64,000 nucleotides of DNA from CALMEC01 sp964434425. GTDB lineage: Bacteria > Actinomycetota > Thermoleophilia > Miltoncostaeales > Miltoncostaeaceae. The stretch is taken from contig CAYSVH010000011.1 in the NCBI GenBank assembly GCA_964434425.1, positions 1-64,000 on the forward strand, given 5' to 3'. Within the stretch, counting starts at the first letter, position 1, and every line of letters starts with the position of its first letter. The notes beneath the pieces were generated by a model. It did not search any database and was not told the origin of the DNA. It worked only from the letters and a program-made list of their open reading frames with translations. The position numbers and the translations under genes are program-made. Positions 35,280 through 43,838 of this stretch are shown piece by piece.

Positions 35280-36427
35280 TCGGTGATCTCCCGGTCGGCG
35301 CGCTGGAGAACGTCCTCGAACGCGGACAGCAGGTTCTCGTCGACCGGACGCCCCACCGACACGAGCCACTCGCTGTAGAGCTCGGTCAGCGACTTCGCGA
35401 TGACGTCCTCGGGGTCATCCGGCACGGCCGACTCCTCGACGGCGCGGCTGGTGATCTGCTCGACGCGGAGGGCGTCCGGAACGGCCTCGCGCACCACCTT
35501 CACCAGATCGAGGCGCGTGTCGTCGGAGACGACCTCGCAGAAGAACCAGGCGTTCGGGTACCGCGCCGCCATCTGGGGCAGGTCCTCCAGCGAACCGCGG
35601 ATGCGGACCAGCCGACGGCCCGCGGTGATCGGCACCTCGGTCGTCCGCACGTGCCGGTTGGTGATGTCGACGATCGATACCGACGGCTCGTCGCCGTCGC
35701 CCGAGAAGTCGAGTCCCAGGGGGCTTCCGCTGTAGCGGGCGGGCACCGGAACGGACGTCACGTCCTGAGGCTTGTGAAGATGCCCGAGGGCCACGTAGTC
35801 GAACACCGTCGGCACGTCACCACCGGTGACGGCGTAGGTCCCGCCGAGGGTCAGCTCGCGCTCCCCCCCTCCGGCCACGCCGCCGCGCACCATGAGATGG
35901 GCCAGCAGGACGGCCGCACCACCACGTTCGCCGCGGATGGATCCGACCTGGCGACTCACGTCCCGGAGGCGCTCCCGCACCAGGTCGCCGTAGGCCTCAC
36001 GCGACACCGCGCGGATGGCACCGGGCGCGGTACCGGCGTCGGCCGGTTCGGGCCAGGGCATGCAGGCGACGGTCAGCGGCCCCGAGCCGGTTTCGACGGT
36101 GAGCACCGAATCGGTGGCGGCGAGGAGGATTCTCGGCGCGAGGTACGGAGCGAGCTCCGCCCAGAAGAGCGGCTCGTCGTGATTGCCCGTGACGGCGACG
36201 ACCGGTGCGGCCTTGGCCAGGCATTCGAGGCCCTGGAGGCAGGCCGACAGGACGGCGGGATCCACGATGCGGCGGTCGAGGATGTCGCCGGCGACGAGGA
36301 TGACGTCGACGACCTGCTCCTCGGCGATCGCGGCGACCTGAGCGATGACGGCCTCGGCCTCATCGAGGCGGTCGACACCGTAGAGCCGCTTGCCCAGGTG
36401 GAAGTCACCGGTGTGCAGAAGGCGCAT
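35276..36427 (-). CDS. sbcD: Exonuclease subunit SbcD (Mre11-like phosphoesterase)
   Basis: A 383-residue calcineurin-type nuclease, partner of SbcC. Metal-binding motifs appear in order: HTGDFHLGKRLYG (residues 5-17), VAGDILDR (about 45), VTGNHDE (about 79), LLAHLMVRGG and ALGHLHKPQ. The C-terminal region (after 290) is the capping/SbcC-binding part. GGAGGT stands before the ATG at 36427. A possible 65-codon leader ORF overlaps the start (ATGA). Confidence 0.96.
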   Translation of the reverse strand: MRLLHTGDFHLGKRLYGVDRLDEAEAVIAQVAAIAEEQVVDVILVAGDILDRRIVDPAVLSACLQGLECLAKAAPVVAVTGNHDEPLFWAELAPYLAPRILLAATDSVLTVETGSGPLTVACMPWPEPADAGTAPGAIRAVSREAYGDLVRERLRDVSRQVGSIRGERGGAAVLLAHLMVRGGVAGGGERELTLGGTYAVTGGDVPTVFDYVALGHLHKPQDVTSVPVPARYSGSPLGLDFSGDGDEPSVSIVDITNRHVRTTEVPITAGRRLVRIRGSLEDLPQMAARYPNAWFFCEVVSDDTRLDLVKVVREAVPDALRVEQITSRAVEESAVPDDPEDVIAKSLTELYSEWLVSVGRPVDENLLSAFEDVLQRADREITE

Positions 36428-36624
36428 CAGGCGACCTCCGCCGGGATGAGACGAGGGAGGGCAGGACCCGATCCGACGGCGTCGAAACCCCCAGCACGCA
36501 AGGGAGCCCGGAGCGCATTGGGGCGAGCAATGACGCCCGGCTCTCTTGCAACGATCGCAGGGCGCGAGACGTCCGGATCCTGCGGACGATCGGGGCGTGT
36601 CGGTGCGGAGAGATCCACGAGCAT
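36427..36624 (-). CDS. Possible small ORF upstream of and overlapping sbcD
   Basis: A 65-codon frame begins at an ATG with TAAGCT eight bases upstream and ends in a TGA that overlaps the sbcD ATG. The product would be Pro/Arg-rich (LVDLSAPTRPDRPQDPDVSR at the start) and resembles nothing known. Third-position GC is clearly lower than in neighbouring genes, which argues against a protein function. It may only be a translated leader that delivers ribosomes to sbcD. Confidence 0.3.
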   Translation of the reverse strand: MLVDLSAPTRPDRPQDPDVSRPAIVAREPGVIARPNALRAPLRAGGFDAVGSGPALPRLIPAEVA

Positions 36625-36865
36625 CGCCGAACAGCTTAGTCGCCGATACGGGGAAACCCGAACACCCGGCAGGAATACTGCAACCGGGATTGCGCGGCAC
36701 GAGGACGTGGCCGGGACCCGCGCGGGTGGCCGGCGAGTGGCGGAGTGCTCCTGACGCGGACTGGCGCGACGCGCGGGCCGGTGGCCCGTGCGAGCGCCGC
36801 CAAGGGGCGCACCAGGCGCCGCCGGACGCCGCGCGTGCATCGGCCACAGCCTCTCGTGTCCCTGA

Positions 36866-37008
36866 GTCAGAGGTTCGTGGTCGTTTGCCGGCTGCATCTC
36901 ATCGCGAGACGGTGTCCTCCACCGCCAGAGGACTCCCGGTACTCCGGGCGGTCGTGCGTCCGTGCCTCACCGGAGATTCGCCCGGCGAACACCAAACGAA
37001 CCTCTGAC
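36866..37008. repeat. 143-bp segment with 13-bp terminal inverted repeats
   Basis: GTCAGAGGTTCGT at 36866-36878 and its exact complement at 36996-37008 enclose 117 non-coding bases; the outer match extends weakly further inward (TTTGCCGG against CGGCGAAC). The size, lack of coding and termini suit a small non-autonomous element. It ends eight bases from the stop of the protease-like gene. No second copy is seen in this window. Confidence 0.6.
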
Positions 37009-37016
37009 GCGGGACG

Positions 37017-38123
37017 CTAGGGGGCCTCGAGGGCGTCCCGACGCAGCCACCGGAGGATGAGGGCGCAGGCGACGAGGGCCGCCGCCGCCATGATCAGGAG
37101 GGGGATCCTCCATTGGGACGACCGGTGCGCGACGCCGTAGGAGGCACCGCCCAGCGCCTCGGCCCGCCGGCGTTCGTACGCGATGAGCGAGGACGGTGCC
37201 CGGGTGGTCGCCTGGCGGAGCGCGGCGGCGGCCAGCTCGTATTCGCCCGTGCTCATCCGGTCCATGGCCGTTCCGAACAGATTCTCCTCGTCCGGCCCCG
37301 CGTCCGGTACGAGCTGGAGGACGGCACCGGAGCGCACGGCGAGCGGCGGCGTGTCGCCGCGTCCCCGCGAGTAGACCACACCATGCACGGCACCGTCCTC
37401 GCCGAGAACCGGGGCGCCGAGATCGCCGCGGGTGACCGACCCGTCGAGCGCCACCAGAGCGAGGTCCGGTCGGCCCGTGACCCGCGCCTGCACGTCGAAT
37501 CGCTGCTTCCGGAACACGGGCACGCGCCCGGGGCCGTCCCCGAAGCCGACCGAGATCACATCCGATCCACGCGCCTGATCGTCCATCACCGCCAGATGGG
37601 GCCCGGGATCGACGGTGCGCAGGCGGACCAGGTCGCGACGCGCGCCGATGTCGACGGGCGTCACGACGACGGCGCGGGTGTCGCCGGTGGAGGCGTCGGC
37701 GGAGGCCTGCAGCTCGGCGCCCATGACGGTGACGCGAACGGGCCCGCGCACGAGTCGCGCGTCGTCGGACACCTCGGCCAGGCCGGGCACGCCGCGCGCG
37801 CGGAGGTCGGTCAGGAGGGTCGCATCGGAGGGGCGGATGACGGGGCGCGCGGTGACGATGTCGCGGGGGGTGACGCCGAACCCCGTACCGACGATGCGCA
37901 CCTCGTCGCGAACGGGGATGCGGCGGCCACCATCGACGACGGCCATGACCGGGACATGGGCGTCGACCCTGACGATGGCGGCGAGCGAGCGCACCCCGAC
38001 ATGCTCCAGGCGATCCGATGCACGGTCGTCGTGCGGAGGGGCCGCGGCGGCGGGCGCGGCGAGCGCCACGAGGACGGCCGCGACGGCCGTCAGCGCACTA
38101 CGGCGTGATGGTGAAGAAGACAT
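37017..38123 (-). CDS. Membrane-anchored trypsin-fold protein, probably inactive
   Basis: A 368-residue exported protein. A signal peptide (ALTAVAAVLVALAAPAAAAP) is followed by a trypsin-like fold: IVGTGFGVTPRDIVTARPVI, DPGPHLAVMDDQARGSDVIS and GDLGAPVLGEDGAVHGVVYS. In active S1 proteases the last motif is GDSGGP; here the catalytic Ser is Leu, and the usual AAHC His is also missing. A helical region (MDRMSTGEYELAAAALRQAT) resembling a TPR unit leads to one C-terminal membrane helix (about 338-358) and a basic tail. It therefore looks like an envelope-tethered binding domain. It overlaps the upstream antiporter gene by 26 bases. Confidence 0.7.
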   Translation of the reverse strand: MSSSPSRRSALTAVAAVLVALAAPAAAAPPHDDRASDRLEHVGVRSLAAIVRVDAHVPVMAVVDGGRRIPVRDEVRIVGTGFGVTPRDIVTARPVIRPSDATLLTDLRARGVPGLAEVSDDARLVRGPVRVTVMGAELQASADASTGDTRAVVVTPVDIGARRDLVRLRTVDPGPHLAVMDDQARGSDVISVGFGDGPGRVPVFRKQRFDVQARVTGRPDLALVALDGSVTRGDLGAPVLGEDGAVHGVVYSRGRGDTPPLAVRSGAVLQLVPDAGPDEENLFGTAMDRMSTGEYELAAAALRQATTRAPSSLIAYERRRAEALGGASYGVAHRSSQWRIPLLIMAAAALVACALILRWLRRDALEAP

Positions 38124-39198
38124 AGGCACCCAGGATCACGAGGTGCACGACCCCCTGAAGTCGGGTGGCGCGCCCCGGGACGACGGTCAGGATCCCCGTC
38201 ATCACGGTGAGCACGACGAGCACGATGCCGGTCTGATCGAGACCCAGCACCAGCTTCGTGTCGAAGAGCGGCGACAGGAGCGCGATGGTGGGAACCGTGA
38301 GCCCGATGCTCGCGATGCCCGACCCGTATGCCAGGTTGAGGCTGACCTGGGTACGGTTGCGCATCGCGGCGCGCACGGCGGCGATGCTCTCGGGGAGAAG
38401 GACGAGCATCGCGATGACCACGCCCACGACGGCGTACGGCATGCCCGCCCAGGCGACGCCGGACTCGATGGTCGGACCGAGGATCTTCGCCAGGCCGACC
38501 ACCGCAACGAGGGCGCAGATGAGAAGTGCGACGCTCTTCAGCGTCGCCGGAAGGGTGGGCGGATCGGCATGGAGGTCTGCGGTGTCGATCGGCTTGCCCT
38601 TGGTGTCCACGGGCAGGAAGAAGTCACGGTGGCGCACCGTCTGCGTGAATACGTAGCTGGACCAGAGCACCACTGACGCGATCGCGGCGAAGGCCAGCTG
38701 GGACGACGAGAACGACTGGCCGTTGGCCGACTCGGTGACGGTCGGCAGGACGAGGCAGATGGTGGCGAGGATGGCAACGGTGGCCAGCGCTCCGCCGGTG
38801 CCCTCGGCGTTGAACCGGGGGGTGGCGAACCGGTAGGAGCCCATCAGGATGGACAGCCCGACGATCCCGTTGCAGGTGATGATGAACGCGGCGAAGACGG
38901 TGTCGCGGGCGAGTGTGCTCTCGGGAGAGTCCGCCGAAAGCATCAGCATGACAATAAGACCCACCTCGATCACCGTCACCGCGACGGCGAGGATCAGGGA
39001 TCCGAAGGGCTCACCGACCCTGTGGGCGACCACCTCCGCATGGTGAACCGCCGAGAACACCGCGAGTGCCAGCAATGCGGCGACCAGGATGGCACGGATC
39101 GGGCCGACGTCCCACCCCCACGCGACCACCAGAAGCACCAGGGCGGCGATCGGGGCGAACGTCGTCCATCGGCGGATCAGCGTCGAGAGGAACTGCAT
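38098..39198 (-). CDS. Calcium/proton antiporter, CaCA family (ChaA-like)
   Basis: A 366-residue cation antiporter with about eleven helices in two inverted halves. Each half contains the acidic CaCA motif: the first in AVFSAVHHAEVVAHRVGEPF to VTVIEVGLIV and GIVGLSILMGSYRF, the second in VVIAMLVLLPESIAAVRAAM. The MQFLS start and the cytosolic loop FFLPVDTKGKPIDTADLH resemble the y4hA/ChaA group, which exports Ca2+ or Na+ in exchange for protons. It follows purH on the same strand by 53 bases and may share its transcript. It overlaps the protease-like gene downstream. Confidence 0.9.
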   Translation of the reverse strand: MQFLSTLIRRWTTFAPIAALVLLVVAWGWDVGPIRAILVAALLALAVFSAVHHAEVVAHRVGEPFGSLILAVAVTVIEVGLIVMLMLSADSPESTLARDTVFAAFIITCNGIVGLSILMGSYRFATPRFNAEGTGGALATVAILATICLVLPTVTESANGQSFSSSQLAFAAIASVVLWSSYVFTQTVRHRDFFLPVDTKGKPIDTADLHADPPTLPATLKSVALLICALVAVVGLAKILGPTIESGVAWAGMPYAVVGVVIAMLVLLPESIAAVRAAMRNRTQVSLNLAYGSGIASIGLTVPTIALLSPLFDTKLVLGLDQTGIVLVVLTVMTGILTVVPGRATRLQGVVHLVILGAYVFFTITP

Positions 39199-39251
39199 GC
39201 GTCCGAACGGCTCTCCGGGTCGTTCTCGAAAGGGCGGTGAATCGGGTGAGG

Positions 39252-40799
39252 CTAGTGACGGAAGTGGCGGTGACCCGTGAAGACCATGACGGCACCCCGC
39301 TCGTTGACGGCCTCGATGACCGCGTCATCGCGAATCGAACCGCCGGGCTGAACAATAACGGTCGCACCGGCATCGAGGGCCGTGAGCGGTCCGTCCGGGA
39401 ACGGGAAGAACGCATCGGACGCCACCACGCAGTCATCGGCGGACAGTCCGGCGATGGCCGCCTTCTCCGTGGCGAGACGCGTCGAATCGACGCGACTCAT
39501 CTGCCCGGCACCGATGCCGATCGTGCGGCCCTCGCGCGCGAACACGATGGCGTTGCTCTTCACGTGCTTGGCCACGCGCCACGAGAAGAGGATGTCCTCC
39601 CACTGCTCTTCGGTCGGCTGCACCTCGGTGACGACGTCCATCTGCTCGCGGGTCTCGCTGCTGCGGTCGCGGTCCTGGACGAGGAGCCCGCCCGTGACCC
39701 TGCGGTAATCGAGCTCGCCGGGATTGAAGCGCCGGCGCTCACGGTTGAGAAGGATGCGGATCTTCTCCTTCTTCGTGAGGAGCTCGAGCGCGTCGTCGTC
39801 GAATCCCGGCGCCATGAGCACCTCGACGAAGGTGGAGGCCAGCTTGGCCGCGAGCTCGGCGTCGATGGTGCGGTTGACCACGATCACGCCGCCATAGGCC
39901 GAGACGGGGTCGCAGGCGTGGGCCCGGTCATACGCCGCGTTGATGTCCTCGCCGATCGACGCGCCGCAGGGGTTGTTGTGCTTCACGATGACGGCGGCGG
40001 GCTCGTCGAACTCGCCGGCCAGGCCCCGGGCTCCGTCCAGGTCGAGGAGGTTGTTGAACGACAGCGCCTGGCCGTGCAGCTGGTCGACGCGGGCGAGCAG
40101 GTGGGTACGGGCGCCCCACGAGCCGTAGTAGGCCGCGCGCTGGTGGGGATTCTCACCGTAGACGAGGTCGGAGAGCTTCTCGAACTCCGGCATGAGAAGT
40201 TCGGGGAAGTCGCCCTCGTCGGCACTCATCCACTCGGCGATGTCGGCGTCGTAGCGGGCCGTGTGACGGAAGGCGTCGAGCGCCAGCGCCTTGAGGGTGT
40301 GCTCGTTCAGGTCGCCGTCGCTCAGCTCGAGTTCAGCCAGGACCGCGTCGTACTGGGCGGGCTCGGTGACCACCGCGACGCGTGCGTGGTTCTTGGCGGC
40401 GGCGCGGATCATGGCGGGGCCGCCGATGTCGATCTGCTCGACGACCTCCTCGTCCGACGCGCCGGCGGCCACGGTCTGGGCGAACGGATAGAGGTTCACC
40501 ACCACGAGGTCGATGGGCTCGATGCCGTTGGCCGCCATCTCCTCCACGTGGGTCGGGACGTCGGTCCGGCCGAGGATGCCGCCGTGGATGCGGGGGTGCA
40601 GCGTCTTGACGCGGCCGCCGAGGATCTCGGGGTGTCCGGTCACCTGGTCGACGCTGACCACGTCGAGTCCGGCGTCGCGGAGGGCGGCCGCCGTGCCGCC
40701 GGTCGATACGAGCGTGACCCCCAGCTTCGCGAGGCCCTCGGCGAACGGGACGAGCCCGTCCTTGTCCGAGACCGACAGCAGCGCACGCTTGACCTTCAT
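39252..40799 (-). CDS. purH: Bifunctional AICAR transformylase / IMP cyclohydrolase PurH
   Basis: Carries out the last two steps to IMP: formylation of AICAR with 10-formyltetrahydrofolate and ring closure. The 515-residue protein has the N-terminal cyclohydrolase domain (ALLSVSDKDGLVPFAEGLAK, VKTLHPRIHGGILGR, GPAMIRAAAKNHARV) and the C-terminal transformylase (DLVYGENPHQRAAYYG, VKHNNPCGASIGEDINAA, DAFFPFPDG, VQPGGSIRDD, GHRHFRH). The ATG directly follows the TAG of purN, and GGGAG within the end of purN is its ribosome site. It is the last pur gene of an eight-gene operon. Confidence 0.98.
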   Translation of the reverse strand: MKVKRALLSVSDKDGLVPFAEGLAKLGVTLVSTGGTAAALRDAGLDVVSVDQVTGHPEILGGRVKTLHPRIHGGILGRTDVPTHVEEMAANGIEPIDLVVVNLYPFAQTVAAGASDEEVVEQIDIGGPAMIRAAAKNHARVAVVTEPAQYDAVLAELELSDGDLNEHTLKALALDAFRHTARYDADIAEWMSADEGDFPELLMPEFEKLSDLVYGENPHQRAAYYGSWGARTHLLARVDQLHGQALSFNNLLDLDGARGLAGEFDEPAAVIVKHNNPCGASIGEDINAAYDRAHACDPVSAYGGVIVVNRTIDAELAAKLASTFVEVLMAPGFDDDALELLTKKEKIRILLNRERRRFNPGELDYRRVTGGLLVQDRDRSSETREQMDVVTEVQPTEEQWEDILFSWRVAKHVKSNAIVFAREGRTIGIGAGQMSRVDSTRLATEKAAIAGLSADDCVVASDAFFPFPDGPLTALDAGATVIVQPGGSIRDDAVIEAVNERGAVMVFTGHRHFRH

Positions 40800-41441
40800 C
40801 TAAGAACTCCCGTCTTCGATCACAACCCGGCGCCGCTCCGCGGGATCCCGTGAAACCCGCCCGGCGGCAAACAGCGCAACGGCATGAGGGAGGATCCGGT
40901 GCTCCACCTCCCGGATCCGCTCACGCAGCGACTCTACGGAATCCGCGCTGGACACGGGCACCGGTTCCTGCAGGATCGGCGGCCCGCCGTCCACGACGGG
41001 ATCCGCATAGTGCACGGTCACACCGGTGTACCGCACCCCCCAGGCGAGTGCCTCCTCGATGGCGTGCATCCCCGGGAAGGCCGGCAGCATGGACGGGTGG
41101 AGGTTGATGACGCGATCCGGGAAGCGATCGAGGAAGTCCGGGGTGAGGATGCTCATCCAGCCGGCCAGAACGACGAGCCCGGGGTCCGCCGCCGCGACGA
41201 CGTCGGCCAGCGCGCGGTCGCGTTCCTCACGGCTTCCGTAGTCATCGCGAGGCACCACCTCGGTGGGGATGCCCGCCGACTCCGCCACCTGCACGGCGGG
41301 GGCGTCCGCCGACGAGACGACCACGCGGACGATGGACACCGGCGACGCCGGGTCCCGGTGAAGCTTCTCGATGAGCGCGACCAGGTTGGTGCCACGACCG
41401 CTGGCCAGCACCACGACGGGATAGACGGTGTCATCCGACAC
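40800..41441 (-). CDS. purN: Phosphoribosylglycinamide formyltransferase PurN
   Basis: Folate-dependent GAR transformylase of 213 residues. The motifs are VVLASGRGTNLVALIEK at the N-terminus, VINLHPSMLPAFPGMHA with the catalytic Asn and His, and VHYADPVVDGGPPILQ with the catalytic Asp region. I chose the GTG at 41441, which gives normal family length and overlaps the purM end by 11 bases; upstream in-frame codons lie inside purM and are not family-like. Together with PurH it links the pathway to formyl-folate supply. Confidence 0.96.
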   Translation of the reverse strand: MSDDTVYPVVVLASGRGTNLVALIEKLHRDPASPVSIVRVVVSSADAPAVQVAESAGIPTEVVPRDDYGSREERDRALADVVAAADPGLVVLAGWMSILTPDFLDRFPDRVINLHPSMLPAFPGMHAIEEALAWGVRYTGVTVHYADPVVDGGPPILQEPVPVSSADSVESLRERIREVEHRILPHAVALFAAGRVSRDPAERRRVVIEDGSS

Positions 41442-42387
41442 GACGGAGCCCCTCCCCCTCCTCGATGTGACCAACGACGGACGCACCCTCGATGAGCGCG
41501 ACGACGCGCTCGGCCTCGCTCGTCGCCACGACGACGCAGAGACCCAAGCCCATGTTGAAGGTGTCCCAGGCGTCGTCGTCCGGCACGGCGCCCGTTGCGA
41601 CGACGGCGGCGACGGCGGCGTTCGGCGTCCATGTCGTCACATCGACGACCGGGCGGAGCCCCTCCGGCAGGACGCGCGGCAGGTTCTCGGGCAGTCCCCC
41701 ACCGGTGATGTGCGCGATGGCGTGGATGTCGACCCCGGCCTCCTGGAGCCGCGCGACGTCCCCGGTGTAGAGGCGCGTCGGCGTGAGGAGGAGGTCCGGA
41801 TCGGCGGCCAGGTGCCCGTCGGCGACGAGGCGGCGCACCAGGCTGAAGCCGTTGGAGTGCAGACCGCTGGACGGGACGCCCACGATGAGGTCGCCCTCCA
41901 CCACGCGGTGCGGGCCCAGCAGGTCGTCCCTCTCCACGATGCCGCAGGCGAATCCGGCCGCGTCGAGGTGATCGTCGGCGACGACGCCGGGGTGCTCGGC
42001 GGTCTCGCCTCCCAGCAGGGCGTAACCGGTCTCGCGGCAGGCGCGGGCGACACCCTCAACGAAGGCGCCGGCCACGGCCGGGTCGAGACGTCCCACCGCG
42101 AGGTAGTCGAGGAAGAACAGCGGGCGGGCGCCGGTGCACGCGAGATCGTTGACGCACATCGCGACGAGGTCCTGGCCGAGGCCGTCCACGCGGCCCAGCG
42201 ACTGCGCCAGCGCGATCTTGGTGCCGACGCCGTCGGTGCACCCCACGATCAGGCGGTCGGGGTCACCGGGCAGCTCCATGGCGCCGGCGAAGCCGAGGCC
42301 CCCGGAGACGAGGTCGGCGATGTTGGCGGTGTGCGCGCGGGCGGCCTCGAGGCTGACGCCGGAGTCCTCGTAGGTGACCTTGGTCAT
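41431..42387 (-). CDS. purM: Phosphoribosylformylglycinamidine cyclo-ligase PurM
   Basis: Closes the imidazole ring to give AIR, using ATP. At 318 residues it is a little shorter than the usual 340. Motifs are YEDSGVSLEAARAH at the start (family usual YKDAGVDI), VGCTDGVGTKIALAQ, CVNDLACTGARPLFFLDYLA, GETAEHPGV, GVPSSGLHSNGFSLVRRL and HITGGGLPENLPR. Its ATG overlaps the purF stop (ATGA). Confidence 0.97.
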   Translation of the reverse strand: MTKVTYEDSGVSLEAARAHTANIADLVSGGLGFAGAMELPGDPDRLIVGCTDGVGTKIALAQSLGRVDGLGQDLVAMCVNDLACTGARPLFFLDYLAVGRLDPAVAGAFVEGVARACRETGYALLGGETAEHPGVVADDHLDAAGFACGIVERDDLLGPHRVVEGDLIVGVPSSGLHSNGFSLVRRLVADGHLAADPDLLLTPTRLYTGDVARLQEAGVDIHAIAHITGGGLPENLPRVLPEGLRPVVDVTTWTPNAAVAAVVATGAVPDDDAWDTFNMGLGLCVVVATSEAERVVALIEGASVVGHIEEGEGLRRVG

Positions 42388-43838
42388 GCGCTGCTCGCGA
42401 CGCTCTGCGGCGCGTCCTCGAAGCTGAGCTTGAGCGCCTGACCGGGTACGGGGATCGGGTAGTCGCCGGTGAAGCAGGCGCGGCAGTAGCGCTCGGCGGG
42501 AAGGCCCAGCGCGGTCTGCAGGCCGTCCAGGGAGATGTAGGCGAGGCTGGTGGCGCCCACCTCCTCGCGGATGTTCTCGACCTCGTTGTCGGCGGCGATC
42601 AGCTCGTCGCGGGTGGCCATGTCGATGCCGTAGAAGCAGGGCCAGCGGACCGGCGGGCTCGAGATCCGCAGGTGCACCTCGATGGCGCCGGCGTCCTCGA
42701 ACATGCGGATGACCTGCTGGATGGTCGTGCCGCGCACGATGGAGTCGTCGACGATGACGACGCGCTTGCCGGCGAGGATGCTGGGCAGCGGGTTGAACTT
42801 GCGGCGCACGCTGTTGCGGCGGAGCTGCTGCTCGGGCTGGATGAAGGTGCGGCCGACGTAGCGGCTGCGGACGACGCCCTCCCCGAACGGGATGCCGGAC
42901 TCGTTCGAGAAGCCGATGGCCGCGGGCGTGCCGGAGTCGGGCAGACCCACCACCAGATCGGCGTCGACCGGTGCCTCGATCGCGAGCTGACGCCCCATGC
43001 GACTGCGCAGGTCCCAGACGGCCTGGTTGTCGATGATGCTGTCGGGCCGCGCGAAGTAGATGGTCTCGAAGACGCAGAGCTTGGAGTCGGCCTTGGGCAT
43101 GGCCTGGATGCTCTCGATGCCGTCGGGACTCAGGCGGATGGCCTCGCCGGGCACGACGTCGCGGACGTAGGTGGCGCCGATCTGGTCGAACGCGCAGGTC
43201 TCGCTGGCCACGCACCAGCCGCCGTCGGGGAGCTGCCCGATGGCCAGGGGCCGGACACCGTACGGGTCACGGAACGCGATCAGCTCACTGGACGACAGGG
43301 CGACAGCCGAGAAAGCACCCGAGAAACGCGGCATCGCCTGACGGACGGCCTCCATCAGGTCGCCGTCGGTGTTGGCGAGCGCGGCGACGATGAGCTCGCT
43401 GTCGGTGGTGGCCGAGAGGTCACCCTCGTGCTGCAGATCGCGTCGCAGTGACACGGTGTTGCAGAGGTTGCCGTTGTGACCGAGGGCGATGAGCTCCTGG
43501 CCGCGGGTGTGGACGACGGGCTGGGCGTTGTCCCACTTGTTGGCGCCGGTGGTGGAGTACCGGACGTGCCCGATGGCCATGTCGCCGGTGAGGGTGCGGA
43601 GCGCGTTCTCGTCGAAGACGTCGGTGACGAGACCCAGATCCCGGAACACCGTGACGTGCCCCTGCTCGGCGACGGCGATCCCGGCGCTCTCCTGGCCGCG
43701 GTGCTGCATGGCCATGAGCGCGAAGAAGGTGATGCGCGCGACATCGCGCCCGGGGGCCACGACGCCGAAGACGCCGCACTCCTCCTTGGGTACGTCGTCG
43801 AACGTCTCGTCGTGCTCCTGGGCCGGGGCTGTGGTCAT
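42384..43838 (-). CDS. purF: Amidophosphoribosyltransferase PurF
   Basis: The committed enzyme of the pathway, making phosphoribosylamine from PRPP and glutamine. The 484-residue precursor has a 20-residue propeptide ending before the catalytic Cys (EECGVFGV, Cys21), the glutaminase domain (ALGHNGNLCN, SDSELIV-like TTDSELIVAALA), and the phosphoribosyltransferase loop VVIVDDSIVRGTTIQQ. The Cys-containing propeptide and late CRACFTGDYP fit the oxygen-labile iron-sulfur type of Bacillus-like PurF. Stop and start overlap with purM and purL by ATGA. Confidence 0.98.
   Translation of the reverse strand: MTTAPAQEHDETFDDVPKEECGVFGVVAPGRDVARITFFALMAMQHRGQESAGIAVAEQGHVTVFRDLGLVTDVFDENALRTLTGDMAIGHVRYSTTGANKWDNAQPVVHTRGQELIALGHNGNLCNTVSLRRDLQHEGDLSATTDSELIVAALANTDGDLMEAVRQAMPRFSGAFSAVALSSSELIAFRDPYGVRPLAIGQLPDGGWCVASETCAFDQIGATYVRDVVPGEAIRLSPDGIESIQAMPKADSKLCVFETIYFARPDSIIDNQAVWDLRSRMGRQLAIEAPVDADLVVGLPDSGTPAAIGFSNESGIPFGEGVVRSRYVGRTFIQPEQQLRRNSVRRKFNPLPSILAGKRVVIVDDSIVRGTTIQQVIRMFEDAGAIEVHLRISSPPVRWPCFYGIDMATRDELIAADNEVENIREEVGATSLAYISLDGLQTALGLPAERYCRACFTGDYPIPVPGQALKLSFEDAPQSVASSA

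Noticed and set aside
32604..35378. Over 900-codon open frame antisense to sbcC
   Set aside because: It is the shadow of sbcC, with low-complexity composition and no recognisable domain.
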